Below are positions 63,828 through 64,000 of a stretch of 64,000 bases of DNA, piece by piece (positions within the stretch are counted from its first letter, which is position 1; each line of letters starts with the position of its first letter). A program made the translations under genes and the position numbers. The DNA comes from Faecalibacterium taiwanense (GTDB lineage Bacteria > Bacillota > Clostridia > Oscillospirales > Ruminococcaceae). The stretch lies in assembly GCF_036632915.2 (NCBI RefSeq), contig NZ_CP155552.1, positions 1,736,001 through 1,800,000 of the forward strand, written 5' to 3'. The notes beneath the pieces were generated by a model. It worked only from the letters and a program-made list of their open reading frames with translations, did no database searches and was not told where the DNA came from.

Positions 63828-64000
63828 ATGCCAACCTTGGAATGGATCGGTAAAAATAAAGTCGTGAACCATCATCAGGAAGTTCCCTTCCGGGAGCTGG
63901 AGCGGCAATACAGTTTTGATGAGCAGGGGCAGCATATCGAAAACAACGGCAGTGAGAACATGATCATCCACGGCGATAATCTTGAAGCACTGAAAGCCCT
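63828..64000 (+). CDS. Type III restriction-modification methylase (Mod), N-terminus
   Basis: From ATG 63828 (GGAG upstream) the first 57 residues read PTLEWIGKNKVVNHHQEVPF and end ENMIIHGDNLEALKA, the usual start of type III Mod proteins; HGDNLEALK is a typical pre-catalytic helix. The DPPY motif and the Res gene should lie to the right of the window. It is a defence cargo of the ICE or of a further insertion. Confidence 0.8.
   Translation, partial: MPTLEWIGKNKVVNHHQEVPFRELERQYSFDEQGQHIENNGSENMIIHGDNLEALKA

Larger units (their letters stand above)
22744..64000 (+). mobile_element. Tn1549-like integrative and conjugative element (left part; right end outside window)
   Basis: The order repA, par, DUF3789, DUF3846, DUF3801, virD4, Maff2, TrbL-like, PrgI, virB4, NlpC/P60, DUF4315, DUF4366, topB, helicase, mobC, relaxase is the conserved backbone of this ICE group. 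It is interrupted by two nested elements (27.8-36.5 and 46.1-57.8 kb). No integrase is visible, so that gene lies to the right or is lost. With virD4 and topB split it is probably unable to transfer alone. Confidence 0.8.

Overview
The window reads as chromosome of a gut Firmicute of class Clostridia. Faecalibacterium or a near relative is my best guess. This is inferred from the moderately high GC, the Clostridia-type conjugation genes and the gene repertoire; no rRNA or other marker gene is present to prove it. The left 16 kb look chromosomal. A minus-strand operon (1-5877) encodes two extracellular solute-binding lipoproteins, one carrying a C-terminal 5'-nucleotidase-like domain, a hybrid histidine kinase and a second membrane sensor. 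A stretch with scraps of mobile DNA and several uncharacterised genes follows (6.3-10.4 kb). Then comes a galactoside-use locus: an AraC regulator divergent from a GPH-family sugar transporter and lacZ (10.4-16.1 kb).

From 16.1 to 22.7 kb lies a patchwork. It holds a broken XRE regulator, a hairpin-rich non-coding stretch, YjdF with its yjdF-type riboswitch, a frameshifted large serine recombinase, and a MerR regulator divergent from a flavodoxin/cupin operon.

At about 22.74 kb a tRNA 3'-end-like sequence starts an integrative and conjugative element (ICE) of the Tn1549-like group, which runs past the end of the window. Its backbone order is repA, parA/parB, DUF3789, DUF3846, DUF3801, virD4, Maff2, TrbL-like, PrgI, virB4, NlpC/P60, DUF4315, DUF4366, topB, helicase-like, mobC and relaxase. 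Cargo at the right is an XRE regulator and the start of a type III restriction-modification methylase.

Two smaller mobilizable elements are nested inside ICE genes. Element 1 (about 27,843-36,506, 8.65 kb) splits virD4 inside the codons of its DPKGS motif. It carries a serine recombinase, a ribosomal-protection tetracycline resistance gene with an attenuator leader, an RSF1010-like oriT and a MobA relaxase. Element 2 (about 46,081-57,764, 11.7 kb) splits topB inside the codons of its DAGREGE motif. It carries its own recombinase, oriT and MobA relaxase, plus a complete agr-type quorum-sensing system: agrB, agrD and agrA, agrC on divergent strands, with paired AgrA-box-like repeats between them. 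A same-strand run of small secreted and membrane proteins of unknown function lies behind agrBD. This is the most exciting unit in the window: a peptide-signalling module carried by a mobilizable element that has parasitised an ICE.

Many mobility genes contain apparent single-base frameshifts, most of them contractions of homopolymer runs. They could be sequencing errors or real decay, and raw reads should settle this before any gene is called dead. The two insertions and a deletion between topB and the helicase gene are structural and are better supported.
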